The position numbers were made by a program, and so were the translations under genes. DNA of 64,000 nt from contig NC_045150.1 in assembly GCF_008831285.2 (NCBI RefSeq), forward strand, positions 6,894,001 through 6,958,000. Direction: 5' to 3'. The notes beneath the pieces are model-generated. The model saw only the letters and a program-made list of their open reading frames with translations. It ran no database searches and had not been told where the DNA came from. The DNA is from Nymphaea colorata (taxonomy: Eukaryota; Streptophyta; Magnoliopsida; Nymphaeales; Nymphaeaceae). Positions 11,520 through 21,285 of this stretch are shown here, piece after piece (positions within the stretch are counted from its first letter, which is position 1; each line of letters starts with the position of its first letter).

Positions 11520-11695
11520 TTTGTGCGGTTGCACTTTATCGGTACCACCTCTTGTGGAAAGCCAAGTTCAATCCAGCGTAGAGACCGTTCTACCGTGTAC
11601 GTAGGCCATTACAGCTGAACCATGTTAGTTTTGTGTGTTTCGCCTCTTTTCTTTGTTTCTTCATTATCTCACGCTTAGTTCCTTCAATGTTTCTA
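11520..11695 (+). mobile_element. Copia LTR remnant (copy 1)
   Basis: The stretch from TACCACCTCTTGTGGAAAGCC to TTTCGCCTCTTTTCT matches 21.06-21.28 kb, apart from about 58 bp missing here after GGAAAGCC. It is followed by TAATATTAGAGC, a decayed form of the TGGTATCAGAGC-type primer-binding site, and then by a gag scrap. It therefore behaves like the 3' end of a 5' LTR. Confidence 0.6.
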
Positions 11696-12152
11696 CATAA
11701 TATTAGAGCGCCTTTACTTTGTCAAAGTCGATTGCTGATTCTTCCTGATCCTCATCAGTATAGTGGAATGCTCATCAGTACAGTTGAGCATTCCACTAGT
11801 AGCACAGGGTTGTCGAGAAGACTGCCGTTCAGGAGCAAACAAATCCAGCAAACAAAATCACGTCTGTTCTCTTGAAAGGCTCCAACTATTGGTCGAGGTC
11901 AGCTATTGTTATGCCTTAGTGGCAAATCCAAACTGGAGTATGTTACCGGCGATTCTCAGACCTGATGAAAATGACTCATCATATGAAGAATGGACATCAA
12001 ACAATCATCTGGCTAGACACGGGGCTTCTTCTTTGCTGAAATGGCGGAGTAGATTTGGAAGAACGCAAAAGATTTATACAGCCAACAAAAATGATATTGT
12101 TAGAATGTTTCCTTTGTTCAAGAACATTAAAGAGATAAAAAAACAGTGGTAG
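11696..12152 (+). pseudogene. Decayed copia gag fragment
   Basis: Pieces typical of copia gag appear in order but in more than one frame. KITSVLLKGSNYWSRSA is encoded from about 11854, then an EEWTSN-like piece (normally YEEW..D), then EIWKNAKDLYS and FPLFKNIKEI. Frameshifts and stops show that it is not functional. The rest of this old element is probably the pol scrap at 14.3-15.0 kb. The unrelated 2.1 kb between the two may be an insertion or lost sequence. Confidence 0.65.
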
Positions 12153-12296
12153 ACGTCCCTTAAATGCAGTTTAGTTGCAAGGACAAGTATTCTTATGAAC
12201 AAGTTGTAATTTTATCCAGCGTTTTGATTATAAGGACAAAATTTTCAACTTATCTTGTCTGTGGTTTGTTTAAATAAGTAGACAGACAACACATGT

Positions 12297-12302
<6 letters not shown>

Positions 12303-12348
<46 letters not shown>

Positions 12349-12349
12349 A
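12303..12349. repeat. Compound (CT)n(TA)n microsatellite
   Basis: About 12 CT units run directly into about 11 TA units. Confidence 0.95.
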
Positions 12350-13929
12350 TTACATGATAAAACAAATGACAAAAGAAAATATATATAACTAATAAAAATA
12401 AATTTTTTCTCAATAAAAAACTCACATATGACAAAAGAAAATATTTCAAAAAACATATTAAAAATACAAACAAATAGAAATATTCACTCTTTCTTTTTCT
12501 CTCTCTTACATGAGAGACTTAAAATCGATATATAATAAAAAACAACATAATATGTAAAAAAACATCTAAGCTAACAAAAAGTACTATCTCGCTCTTTCTA
12601 TCTCTACAAATACAAGCAACCTAAAATTTACCAACCACCATAATATTCTCCGTCTTTTCTCATTCTTGTTTTCTCTCTTTCTCTCTCTCCTATAAATGAC
12701 AAAATCCATATATTACAAAAGAAAACATCATCCAATTAAGCTTTCAATTGAAGAGTAAGCTTTCAATTTGTTAAATACAAACCATACAAAAATATTTAGA
12801 TACAAACTTTTAGAAACAACCAAATGCATGATAGTTATATGACTAAAAAGAAAATTTTTCATATTCTTAGTGAAGTTCATGACTTGAAAATAATGACGAT
12901 TCATATGTAATCAAAGCAGCCACCAGCACCATAAAATAATGCTCGTCCATTGCATGTTCACCTTGATCCTTGCATTTCAACAACAATTTATGTGAATATT
13001 AGTGCTAATACAGTATACACTAATAAAGAAGAAAACATATAAAAGTAGACTTAACATTGACAATAAACAAACATTGAAATAAACTGCTATTTCACTATAA
13101 TATGTTAATAAAATTGATATATTATAGTGAATTACTTCTAAATTACAAAAAAAGGAGAAAGCCGTGATTCACCCTCAGCTCCTTCTTGCTCCTCTTCTTC
13201 TCCATCTCCACAGCTTTAAAGCCACTCTTGCTTTCTTTCCAAACGAGGAAAACTTTCACAGTAAAGCCAATATTTCGTCAAATCTGTAAATTTTGAAAAA
13301 TATGTCAAGAAGCCATATTGAATGCATAGAAGAAACCTTTTCCCATATAGAACACAATTCATTGCCAACCATTGCAAAACGAAGTCAACTTTAAAAATGG
13401 ATAAAAGGATAAACAAAGCAAAGCATGGTGTCAACCCCTCACCACATACATGGAAATCAAAGAGTTCCAAGGTACCAAATCCCGGTCAGACATTTTCCCG
13501 AACATTTGGTGTGTAACTCGCAAGTCCCTCTTTTTGCTGTATGGAATCAAAAGCATTGCCTTTAATTCCTCATCTCATCAGCAGTGAATAAACAAAGATC
13601 AGACTTTGTAATACATCCACCACTGTTAGTTTACCTACTTTCCAATCAATCCGCACTTCATCCAAGCACCTAAACAGCATTGCCTCTGAGATCCTACGGG
13701 ACGTTTCATGTATTATGATGAATAGGGACTGTGCATAGAAGAAGAATTGATTGGCAAGGATGCAGCATTAGAAACCATAACCGGTAGGTCCTACTGTCAA
13801 TGGAAAAACAACAACAAAATTTTTCGTTTTCTTATTGTTTCACTATTTTCCCTTTTTTTTCGATCGCACACAGAAAGCACTCTTTCCCACTCTCTACTCT
13901 AACAAAAGGAGGAAGAAGAAGAATAAAAC
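12350..13929. other. Unassigned DNA with an exon-like minus-strand segment
   Basis: 12.35-13.13 kb is AT-rich and featureless. On the minus strand at about 13.64-13.77 kb an open segment reads ...HETSRRISEAMLFRCLDEV..., followed by a GTAGGT that could be a splice donor. At 13.14-13.24 kb another short segment reads KAVEMEKKRSKKELR. These look more like protein than the surroundings, but I cannot name a family or join them. Confidence 0.25.
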
Positions 13930-13940
13930 AACTCTTCTCA

Positions 13941-14114
13941 TTTTCTTAGAAGCGTTGCAATGGAGAGGCACCTCTGTCAGCTCCAAATAAATTCAGTAGA
14001 TGTTCAGGCTTCATTCTGTACAATGCGGACCCTCATCCACTTGAGCTGTTTGGGGTTCCTCCTGTGCAGGGACTCGGCCACCTTAAGGAGGATTTGCCAA
14101 TCTGGAGGCTCCCT

Positions 14115-14116
<2 letters not shown>
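13941..14116 (+). other. Exon-like open segment of unknown identity
   Basis: After CTTAG (a possible acceptor) one plus-strand frame stays open. It contains NADPHPLELFGVPPVQGLG and KEDLPIWRLPVL before running into the CT tract. The composition suggests a former coding exon or part of a retroelement polyprotein. I do not recognise the family. The frame with an ATG at 13960 gives a less convincing translation. Confidence 0.3.

Positions 14117-14162
<46 letters not shown>
14117..14162. repeat. (CT)n microsatellite
   Basis: About 23 uninterrupted CT units. Confidence 0.95.
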
Positions 14163-14166
<4 letters not shown>

Positions 14167-14311
14167 CTTTCTCGATTACCCATCTTCCCTTCTTGTGATT
14201 TGTGCATTTGTGACCAGCTCTAATCCGGCTCGGGCACAAAACTTTTGATGCATCAATAATTCTGGAGAAAATAAGTGAGCTGATGAAAAACATGGAAACT
14301 AACAAGAAGCC

Positions 14312-15014
14312 ATGGCCGCCTCAACCAGTGTTCATGCAGATCAGAGAGGTACGTCATCTAATTATTGGATAATAGATTCAGGGTCTAGTGGTCATCTGAC
14401 AATGGAACGTGATTTGCTAAGTAACCTTTCTGAGCATGTTGTAAATAACTCTTACAATAGCCGATGGGTCGTCTATGCATGTTCAGGGTATTGGTGAGAT
14501 ATCCTTTTTAGAGTGGTCACATAACTCTAAGGTTCATATGCCTGGTCTCTCTTTGAATATGTTGTCAGTCTCCAAAATCACAAAAGATCTCACTTGTCAA
14601 ATTATTTTTTCTCCTACAAACGCAGTGATTTAGGAACTTGTGACGGATATGACGATTGGTGAGGGATCTCTATGTCATGATCTCTACGTATTGGAGAACA
14701 AGAGCCTAGCAGTGACGGCAAAGACTAAAACTAATGGAAATCTCTAGCAGAAACACCTAGGGCACTGTCTAGTCGACCTATGAAAATTTTGGATGCCTGG
14801 TCTATATTTTGATTCTTGTTTTTGTGATATTTGCAAATTTGCTAAGATGCTTAGATAGTGATTCTGAAAATAAATGCTTCTGCACATTTGAATCAGTACA
14901 GTCTGATGTTTGGGGTCCTGCTGTTATAGCTATTATTTTGACATCTATTGACGATTCTCTGAAGTTAAATGGCTCTATTTGTTGAAACCCAAGGATGAAG
15001 CGTTTTCCAAGTTC
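14312..15014 (+). pseudogene. Decayed copia pol: protease to start of integrase
   Basis: The first frame reads WIIDSGSSGHLT, the copia aspartic protease active-site region (DSG). Further on, in shifting frames with stops, come a gag-pre-integrase-like part, CDICKFAKM and SVQSDVWGP (start of the integrase core), then LKPKDEAFSKF. Similarity stops abruptly where the gypsy LTR begins, which suggests that the later element inserted here. It is not functional. Confidence 0.75.
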
Positions 15015-15280
15015 TGTAAGTTTTTGTTAGGCATCTGTTTGACTTGAGTGTTTGCGTGTTTGCTGTTTCTAAGTTGAATAACGAAATGGGTTAGTGGGTC
15101 AGCAAATGGATCCAGTACACGTGTCCAGGGAGATAATTAGAGAGCTTAATCCAACCCACTTAGGGATTGTATGAAGTCATCGCAAGGATTAAACCCTAAT
15201 AGAAATGAATTTTACTGTTTCGTGTGAGGGCTGGGCTTTCATCAAAAGTTGGTGTGTGTGAGTTAGCGTGAAGTCTCACA
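15015..15280 (+). mobile_element. Gypsy-type 5' LTR and primer-binding site
   Basis: The right end is TCTCACA, followed directly by a TTTGGCATCAGAACG primer-binding-like site (15281-15295) and an ATG 8 bp later. The left end is set at TGTAAG (15015) or TGTTAG (15025), where the older copia pol similarity stops. The exact left edge needs a second LTR copy for comparison. Confidence 0.55.
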
Positions 15281-15302
15281 TTTGGCATCAGAACGTAGGT
15301 TC

Positions 15303-16565
15303 ATGGCCGCATCTAGCAAGGTGATATCGAAGGATGTCATGGCTGCCATGGAATCCCATCAAGAACGCCTAGAGGAAACAATGGAGATCATGAACCGTCA
15401 TCTGCAGGCAGTCGAACATTAGAACAAGGAGGCGGAAGCTAGGATGCAGACGTTCTTGGCAGAGCATTCCTCGTTGATGTCCATGGCAGAGCATTCCTCG
15501 TTGATGTCCTTGATGCGGGAGATGCTGAAACTAGGCAAGGGAACCAGATCAACCAGCACCGATCGCACGGAGGCTGCCGACGGTGAGATGCGACCTCCTT
15601 CGTCTTCATTCCCACCTTCAATTCTGCCACCGCATCCATCTCCTCCACGGTCAATAGGAAGCACACTAATGACCTCACCGGCCGTTGGGGACAGAGGACT
15701 AGGTCCCTTGCCGTGGAAGCAGCTGCGTATGGATTTTCCCCGCTTCTCCGGTGAAGATCCACTAAGTTGGATCTTCAAGGCAGAACAATTCTTTGATTGT
15801 AGTAACATCGAAGGAGATAAGAGGGTCAGCCACGCCGCAATGCACTTTGAAGGAGCCGCCATCAGGTGGTATAGGTGGCTCATGACGCAGCAGGGGAGGA
15901 CGACGTGGCCAGGACTGATCGACACGATGAGGGCTCGGTTTGGACCGTCAGCATATCTAGACTATAACGTCGAGCTGATGAAAATTAGACAAAAAGGCAT
16001 CGTGGTTGAGTACCAAGAGTGCTTTGAGGACCTCAGCAATATGGTTTGTGGATGAACATTAAACGCCCTGATAGGAGCGTTTGTCGGGGGACTGCAGGAT
16101 GATCTACGTATTGAGGTTCAGGCGACGAAGCCTAGAAACCTATCTAAATGCTTTGAGTTAGCTCGACTGGTAGAGGAAAAGCAACACAGATTGAGCTATA
16201 GCAATCGGATTTTATATCCAGAGTGAAACCCGCATCAACCGACGACCTCGCGTATCGATGCAACTGAAGCGCCCGCAGCTAATCAAAAACGAACCAAATG
16301 GGATGCCAAGTGGTCCGTCGCCTTACGCCAGAACAGATCAAGGAGAAGCATTGTCGGGGAGTTTGCTTCCATTGTGACTAACCGTGGACACCTGGCCATA
16401 CCTGTCGAAAACTTCACATGTATCTAGTGGAAGAAGACGATGAACCACCAGATGAGTTTGAGGGACAGAGGGAGGAAATGATCCAGCGACAGTCATGGAG
16501 GAGGCTGCAGAGATCACCGATGGGAGTCCCTAAAATCTCTCTCCATGCTCTGGCAGGGGACGAGG
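15303..16565 (+). pseudogene. Ty3/gypsy gag pseudogene
   Basis: It opens with ATG at 15303 and has a TAG at 15419. A long open part then encodes the retrotransposon gag core: MDFPRFSGEDPLSWIFKAE, HFEGAAIRWY, RFGPSAYLD and EYQECFEDLSN. After a stop near 16054 the similarity continues in another frame (GAFVGGLQDDLR, LVEEKQHRL). A zinc-knuckle remnant follows (CFHC...GHTC), then ISLHALAG just before the protease would begin. A 27-bp tandem duplication at 15458-15511 encodes AEHSSLMSM/L twice. The frame is broken several times. It ends where the younger copia LTR begins. Confidence 0.8.
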
Positions 16566-16851
16566 TGTTAGCGTATGGGCCTATGGGGATCGGGTCTGTT
16601 CAGACCCGATCCATTCTCTTTATAACCACACGCCTAAAGTTACTAGGCGGTGGCTCTCTTCTAATATTTTATAATTTTATGTACAAATCTGTTGTAACCT
16701 ATTAGGGTTATTGATTAATTAAAAGATCAAGGAACGCAGGGCTGTGTTAAGCCGGCTGCTCCCTTTCCTCCATCGTCTTCTTTCATCCTCTCCTTTCAAT
16801 ATATCTGATTTGCATACGAAGAGGCGCGAGTTCTTTGTGAAGATTCTTACA
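16566..16851 (+). mobile_element. Copia 5' LTR (about 286 bp)
   Basis: The LTR starts with TGTTAG and ends with CTTACA. It is followed by TGGTACCAGAGCC at 16852, a good copia primer-binding site for initiator Met-tRNA. A TATAA occurs near 16620. It sits inside the gypsy gag pseudogene, so this insertion is younger. No matching 3' LTR is present in the window. Confidence 0.7.
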
Positions 16852-17104
16852 TGGTACCAGAGCCAGGTTGCATCGTCCTCCGGTGAGTGATTTCAGTTTG
16901 ATGTGATTATCCCTAATCTGCCCTAAATTCTTTCCTTTCTGGCGTGGTTATCCCTCTTTTCAGTTTCTGTCCTAAATCTTGCGTGATTTGCCCTAATTGA
17001 TTTGCCCTAATCGTTTTGCCATAATTTCTCATCGTTTTGCGCTAATTTCTGTCATTGCCCTAAATCTTGCTCGTGTGGTCTGCCCTAATCACTTTTATTC
17101 AATT

Positions 17105-18650
17105 ATGGATCAGCCGACTCCCTCTCTTCTATCTTCTAGCTTTCTCTCCCAACTTATTTCTCAAAAGTTGCATCATAGTAACTATTTGACTTGGAAACGT
17201 CAAATAGTCCTTTTTATTAAAAGTCATAGACTCTACGGGCATATCGATGGGACCACTCCAACACCTCCTATGTATATTGACCGTGAAGTGAAGAAGACCG
17301 TAGTGGGAGATCAAGCTGTTGGGGCTGCGGCTGTGAGTGAAATCAGATTTGAATATGAAACCATTACTGAAAATAATCCTGAGTATGAAGTTTGGCTGGC
17401 TCACGACCAGTCCCTTGTTGCCTATATTACTTCTACTTTGTCAGAGGAAGTATTAGGAGGTATTGATGATGATTTAACAACCCTAGAGTTGTGGTCTACC
17501 CATGCCACCACGTATTCTCAAGTATCCGAAGCACGTGTTCTGCAGTTAAGAAGGCAATTTCAGGACATCAAGCGTGAGAAGCGTACTGTCTTGGAATATT
17601 TGAATGAAATTAAAAGTGTAAGTGATCAACTTGCTGCCATTGGACATCCCGTCAGTGACAAAGACAAAGTGCAACAAGCCTTGAGTGGACTGGGAACAGA
17701 TTTTGATATTTTTTGCACAGCCTTGGAAGTCCTACCTGTTCTTCCATCTTTCGAAGATCTCAAGGCTAAGTTATTCCAACACGAAGCTAGTCGTGTTCAG
17801 CGACAGAATTGGATTCCTTCCAACAGTCACAATGTACTGATCACAGGGACACATGCAAGGGAATCGCACTCGTACTTGGACTCCTCAGGCAGGAATGGGA
17901 AGAGGGATTCTCCCAACACCATAGGGCATGAATACTTCTGCCACATCTAGAAGGGTTCCGACTTGTTTCTATTGCAACAAGAGGGGACATGTAAAGTCAG
18001 AATGTTGGTACAATCCGCAGAACAAAAATAATCAAATTAGACATGAGAACAAGGCAGCAGCAGGGTCAGCTTCATCATCATCTGGCTCAAATCAGACATC
18101 TAATGTTTCAGCAGACGTACAGCAACTCCTCATGACAGCCCTGTCTAAGCTTCATTTGAAACAAAACGAGCAAGGAGAATGGTATGTGGACTCTGGAGCA
18201 GCAGCTCATATTACTGGTGACGCAGGTAATCTCTCTAGTGCTCTCCCTTACTTAGATAAAGGCTCAGTTGTCACGGGAGATGGTTCCCATCACACAATAT
18301 CACACATTGGAAATGTACAAATTTCTATGGGCTCTTCTTCGATTCCATTAAAGAATGTTCTTGTTGTTTCAAGTGTCAAGAAAAATATTATTTCAGTGTC
18401 CAAGCTTATTGATGATACTCAATCCTCTGTTGAATTCACACCCTCTTCTGTTTATGTCAAGGATGCTCGAACCAAGAAGACATTCGCTGAGGGCACTCGC
18501 AAAGGAGATATGTATGTCCTTGAAGGAGCTCCACAAATGTCAAAACCTCACTCTTCCGATTCATGTTTTCCAAGTCATAGTGAAGTTAATGTCACAGAGT
18601 ATAATAAGCCATCCATTTGGCATGGTCAGTTAGCTCATTGTTCTGACTAG
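17105..18650 (+). pseudogene. Truncated Ty1/copia gag-pol
   Basis: The frame starting at the ATG at 17105 encodes a copia gag (LISQKLHHSNYLTWKRQ, QDIKREKRTVLEYLNEI, LSGLGTDFD) and stops at 17950. From 17928 a shifted frame continues with the zinc knuckle CFYCNKRGHVKSEC, the protease motif DSGAAAHITGD and the beginning of gag-pre-integrase (WHGQLAH). It ends at 18650, where similarity ceases. Integrase, reverse transcriptase and 3' LTR are missing, so the copy is 3'-truncated. Apart from the single frame change the sequence is well preserved, which suggests a fairly young insertion. Confidence 0.85.
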
Positions 18651-20580
18651 TACAGTATAAGACACCATTGATAAACATCATATTCCTTACCTTCCCTCTC
18701 CTCTCTTACACATCTTAATCTTAGCAGGTAAAAAGAATTAATGCAGATAAGAATCAGCTACAACTGAGTCCATCTATTCCACCATAAATAGGATAAACCC
18801 AACTTTACAGTGAACATGATTCAACTACAAAATGCAAAGAATGAACAATCAACAAATACAAGAAACAAACAACAAAGCAAGAGGATGTCTGCTCTGCTTT
18901 AGGTTAACTTATTGGTGAAGGTGGAGGAAGCCAACCTGACCACTTGTTCCAGTATGTATGGGAAAGTTTGATAACAAACAAATTGTAAACCATCATCTAC
19001 ATTTGTCATTTGATTTCAGAAGCTTCCATAGTTTCCACCGCCACATCTATTTAATGTTCCTTACTTAATGATAGGAAAAAATCATGGTGTCATAGTTACT
19101 ATTAAGCAAAAGGAGGATGCTATGTGCCTAGATCTGACCATATAGAAATCTCGACCTCTTTATTTCTCCCTCTACATTTTGAGACATCAAATATTCAAAT
19201 TGAAAAAACCTTTTACAGTTGCAATTTCAAGTTTTTCTTAGGTTACACTAAAAGAAGCTGCTTTTGAATGCATTAGTGTAAGGCTATAACTTTCATCCTC
19301 TAAGTTGGGCCCCCCGACTTTGAAATTGGATTCTGTTTCTTTGCAGTTATAGTTGTTTCTTTTATGTGTCTTCAAAATGTGTGCTCTCTGGAGTATTCTA
19401 TTTTTTCACCCAAACTGCAACAGTATCAATTCATATGCTCTACATGAGGAAACAGTGCACCCAATCAAGCAATGAACAAAAGAACTTTTAAAAGATTCTA
19501 GATCTGAAAATGAATTTTGTGAACCATTCCATCAAACGAAAATGTTGTATAATGAAAGCTAAGAACTTTTTGAATTAATCCCAAAAAAATATCAATAATG
19601 GGAAGAGCAAGATGCTGGAAATATTAAAAGCCACAAAAAAAAAAGATAATCCTAATCTCATGATCATCAGTGTAGCTCAGAAGCAACTCCATTAAAAAAA
19701 ATGCAGAGCTAAAAAGTTGTCACAACCATACTTCCTATGTAATGTCAAGTAGCACCACAGTTCATACCCGAACAACACCAACTCATGCAATTCCTAATCT
19801 AGAAAAACATCCACTATGATAGATAATACTGATGTTGCCATCAGAATTTGGCCATGAGAAAAGGAAAGAACCATCTTGAGGCTGCATGGCATTAACAAAG
19901 CAAAAGTTTGTTTGCATACATGATATAAGCTCAAGACATTCATCAAACGGCCAGCAGAATTATTTTAAACTTGAATCTTTCATCGAGATATGATATGAAG
20001 TGTCATCCTTTCACGAGCAATACTTAATGCCAAACAGAAAACAAAACAGAAATAACTGAGATATCAGATAAGTTTATTCAAGGAAACTAGAAAGGCAGTG
20101 TTCCATTTTCTCACTATCCCTATATAAATTAAATTAATGGTGGATAGGAACATAAACAGAGATACACATTTGTTACTAAAATGAGCAAGTTTGGGCAGGT
20201 AGAAATATCAATTTCCATGAGACACTCAGCAGTCTCCTGTACCTGCTCTAAACCCTGGTTAATGGTTATCATGAATACCATCAAAATGTATATGTGTAAT
20301 CTTTTCCAACTTCTTTAACGGATCACAGCAGACCTAATGAATATCAACTGGCCACATCATTTGGTCCTAAACCATTTAATAACAATCAAAAGCCAAGAGA
20401 TTCTGATACCGCTTGCTGTTATCTAAATACGCAAACAACTGGGGGCCAAAGAAAAAGGGCATGCCACTATGAAGGATCCACAGATTCGTGAAGAAAGAAG
20501 AAGAAAATGCAAATATTCAAAAGTGTTGCATCTAAATTCTTGCAGCAAAACAAATCATGCTTTTTGAAGTCCTTTCCATC
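18651..20580. other. Unassigned DNA
   Basis: AT-rich, intron-like sequence without a supported gene. On the minus strand near 18.90-18.96 kb a short frame ends YWNKWSGWLPPPSPIS-stop. That looks like a protein C-terminus, but I cannot place it or find a joined exon. Confidence 0.3.
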
Positions 20581-20611
20581 GTGCGGTTGAAACTGAGTTT
20601 CTGAAAAACCC

Positions 20612-20761
20612 ACCTTCGACGGGGCGAACCTTCGACGGGGCGAAATGATCCGCTTGACGGCAGTCGGCAGCGGCGGTGATGATGGCGAGGCAGTGACGGT
20701 GATGGCGAGGCAGTGACGGCAAGGCGGCAGTCGGCAGTCGGCAGTCGGCACTCGGCAGTCG
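20612..20761. repeat. GC-rich minisatellite cluster
   Basis: Three tandem units lie side by side: a 16-bp unit CCTTCGACGGGGCGAA twice (20612-20643), a 20-bp unit GATGGCGAGGCAGTGACGGT twice (20681-20720), and CGGCAGT repeated about five times (20726-20761). The surrounding 20.56-20.88 kb is much richer in GC than its flanks. The minus strand is open for 139 codons here, but the translation is repeat-driven. Confidence 0.8.
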
Positions 20762-20929
20762 CACAGCCGATGGGCGACGGGGAGGAGGCAGTCGCAGTCT
20801 CGCAAAGCTGCAGAGGAGAACGACGGGCTCACGGGGAGAATGAAATACGAATGTTGAAATGAAAAACTTGAAAGTTGAAACCCCAAGTCCCTAACCTAAA
20901 TTATCTCTTTAAAAAAAAAAAAAAATAGT

Positions 20930-21055
20930 TACCGTCGGGCTTCTCGGGCCCTCGACGGGCATAGTTTCAAGCCCGAGCCCGACCAGTTAAAGTACCAGGT
21001 CGAGCCTGGTCCAATAAGACGTCGGGTCAAGTATAGGGTACCCGGCAGTGGCCAG
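20930..21055. repeat. GGGCTCGGGC-type degenerate repeat
   Basis: It is built from variants of CGGGCCCTCGACGGGC and CAAGCCCGAGCCCGACC. Such low-complexity GC motifs are typical of certain non-autonomous DNA elements in plants; assignment to a family is inference. Confidence 0.4.
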
Positions 21056-21059
21056 AGGC

Positions 21060-21285
21060 TTAATATTCCCTACCACCTTTTGTGGAAAGCCGGTGTCTTG
21101 AGTTGTGCTTATGAAGCACCATCTTAATCGACCATGCGTGAATGAAGTTCAATCCAGCGAGGAGCTGGTTCTACCGTGGACCGACGTAGGCCATTAAGGC
21201 TGAACAACGTTAGTTATGTGTGTTTCGCCTCTTTTCTCTAGTTTTTTCATTGTCTCATATTTAGTTGCTTCATTATCTCTCCTCC
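21060..21285 (+). mobile_element. Copia LTR remnant (copy 2)
   Basis: It matches the 11.5-11.69 kb remnant in the same orientation from CTACCACCTTTTGTGGAAAGCC through TGTTTCGCCTCTTTTCT, and includes about 58 bp that copy 1 lacks. It may be the 3' LTR of the old copia element, with the gypsy and younger copia insertions lying between the two LTRs. It could also be an independent solo LTR. Confidence 0.5.

Noticed and set aside
14004..14223. Arg-Glu or Ser-Leu repeat proteins across the CT tract
   Set aside because: They are translations of the (CT)n microsatellite.
20467..20886. 139-codon minus-strand frame as a Cys-rich protein gene
   Set aside because: Its apparent Cys/Arg/Leu pattern comes from CGGCAGT and related tandem units. 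No signal or domain is supported.
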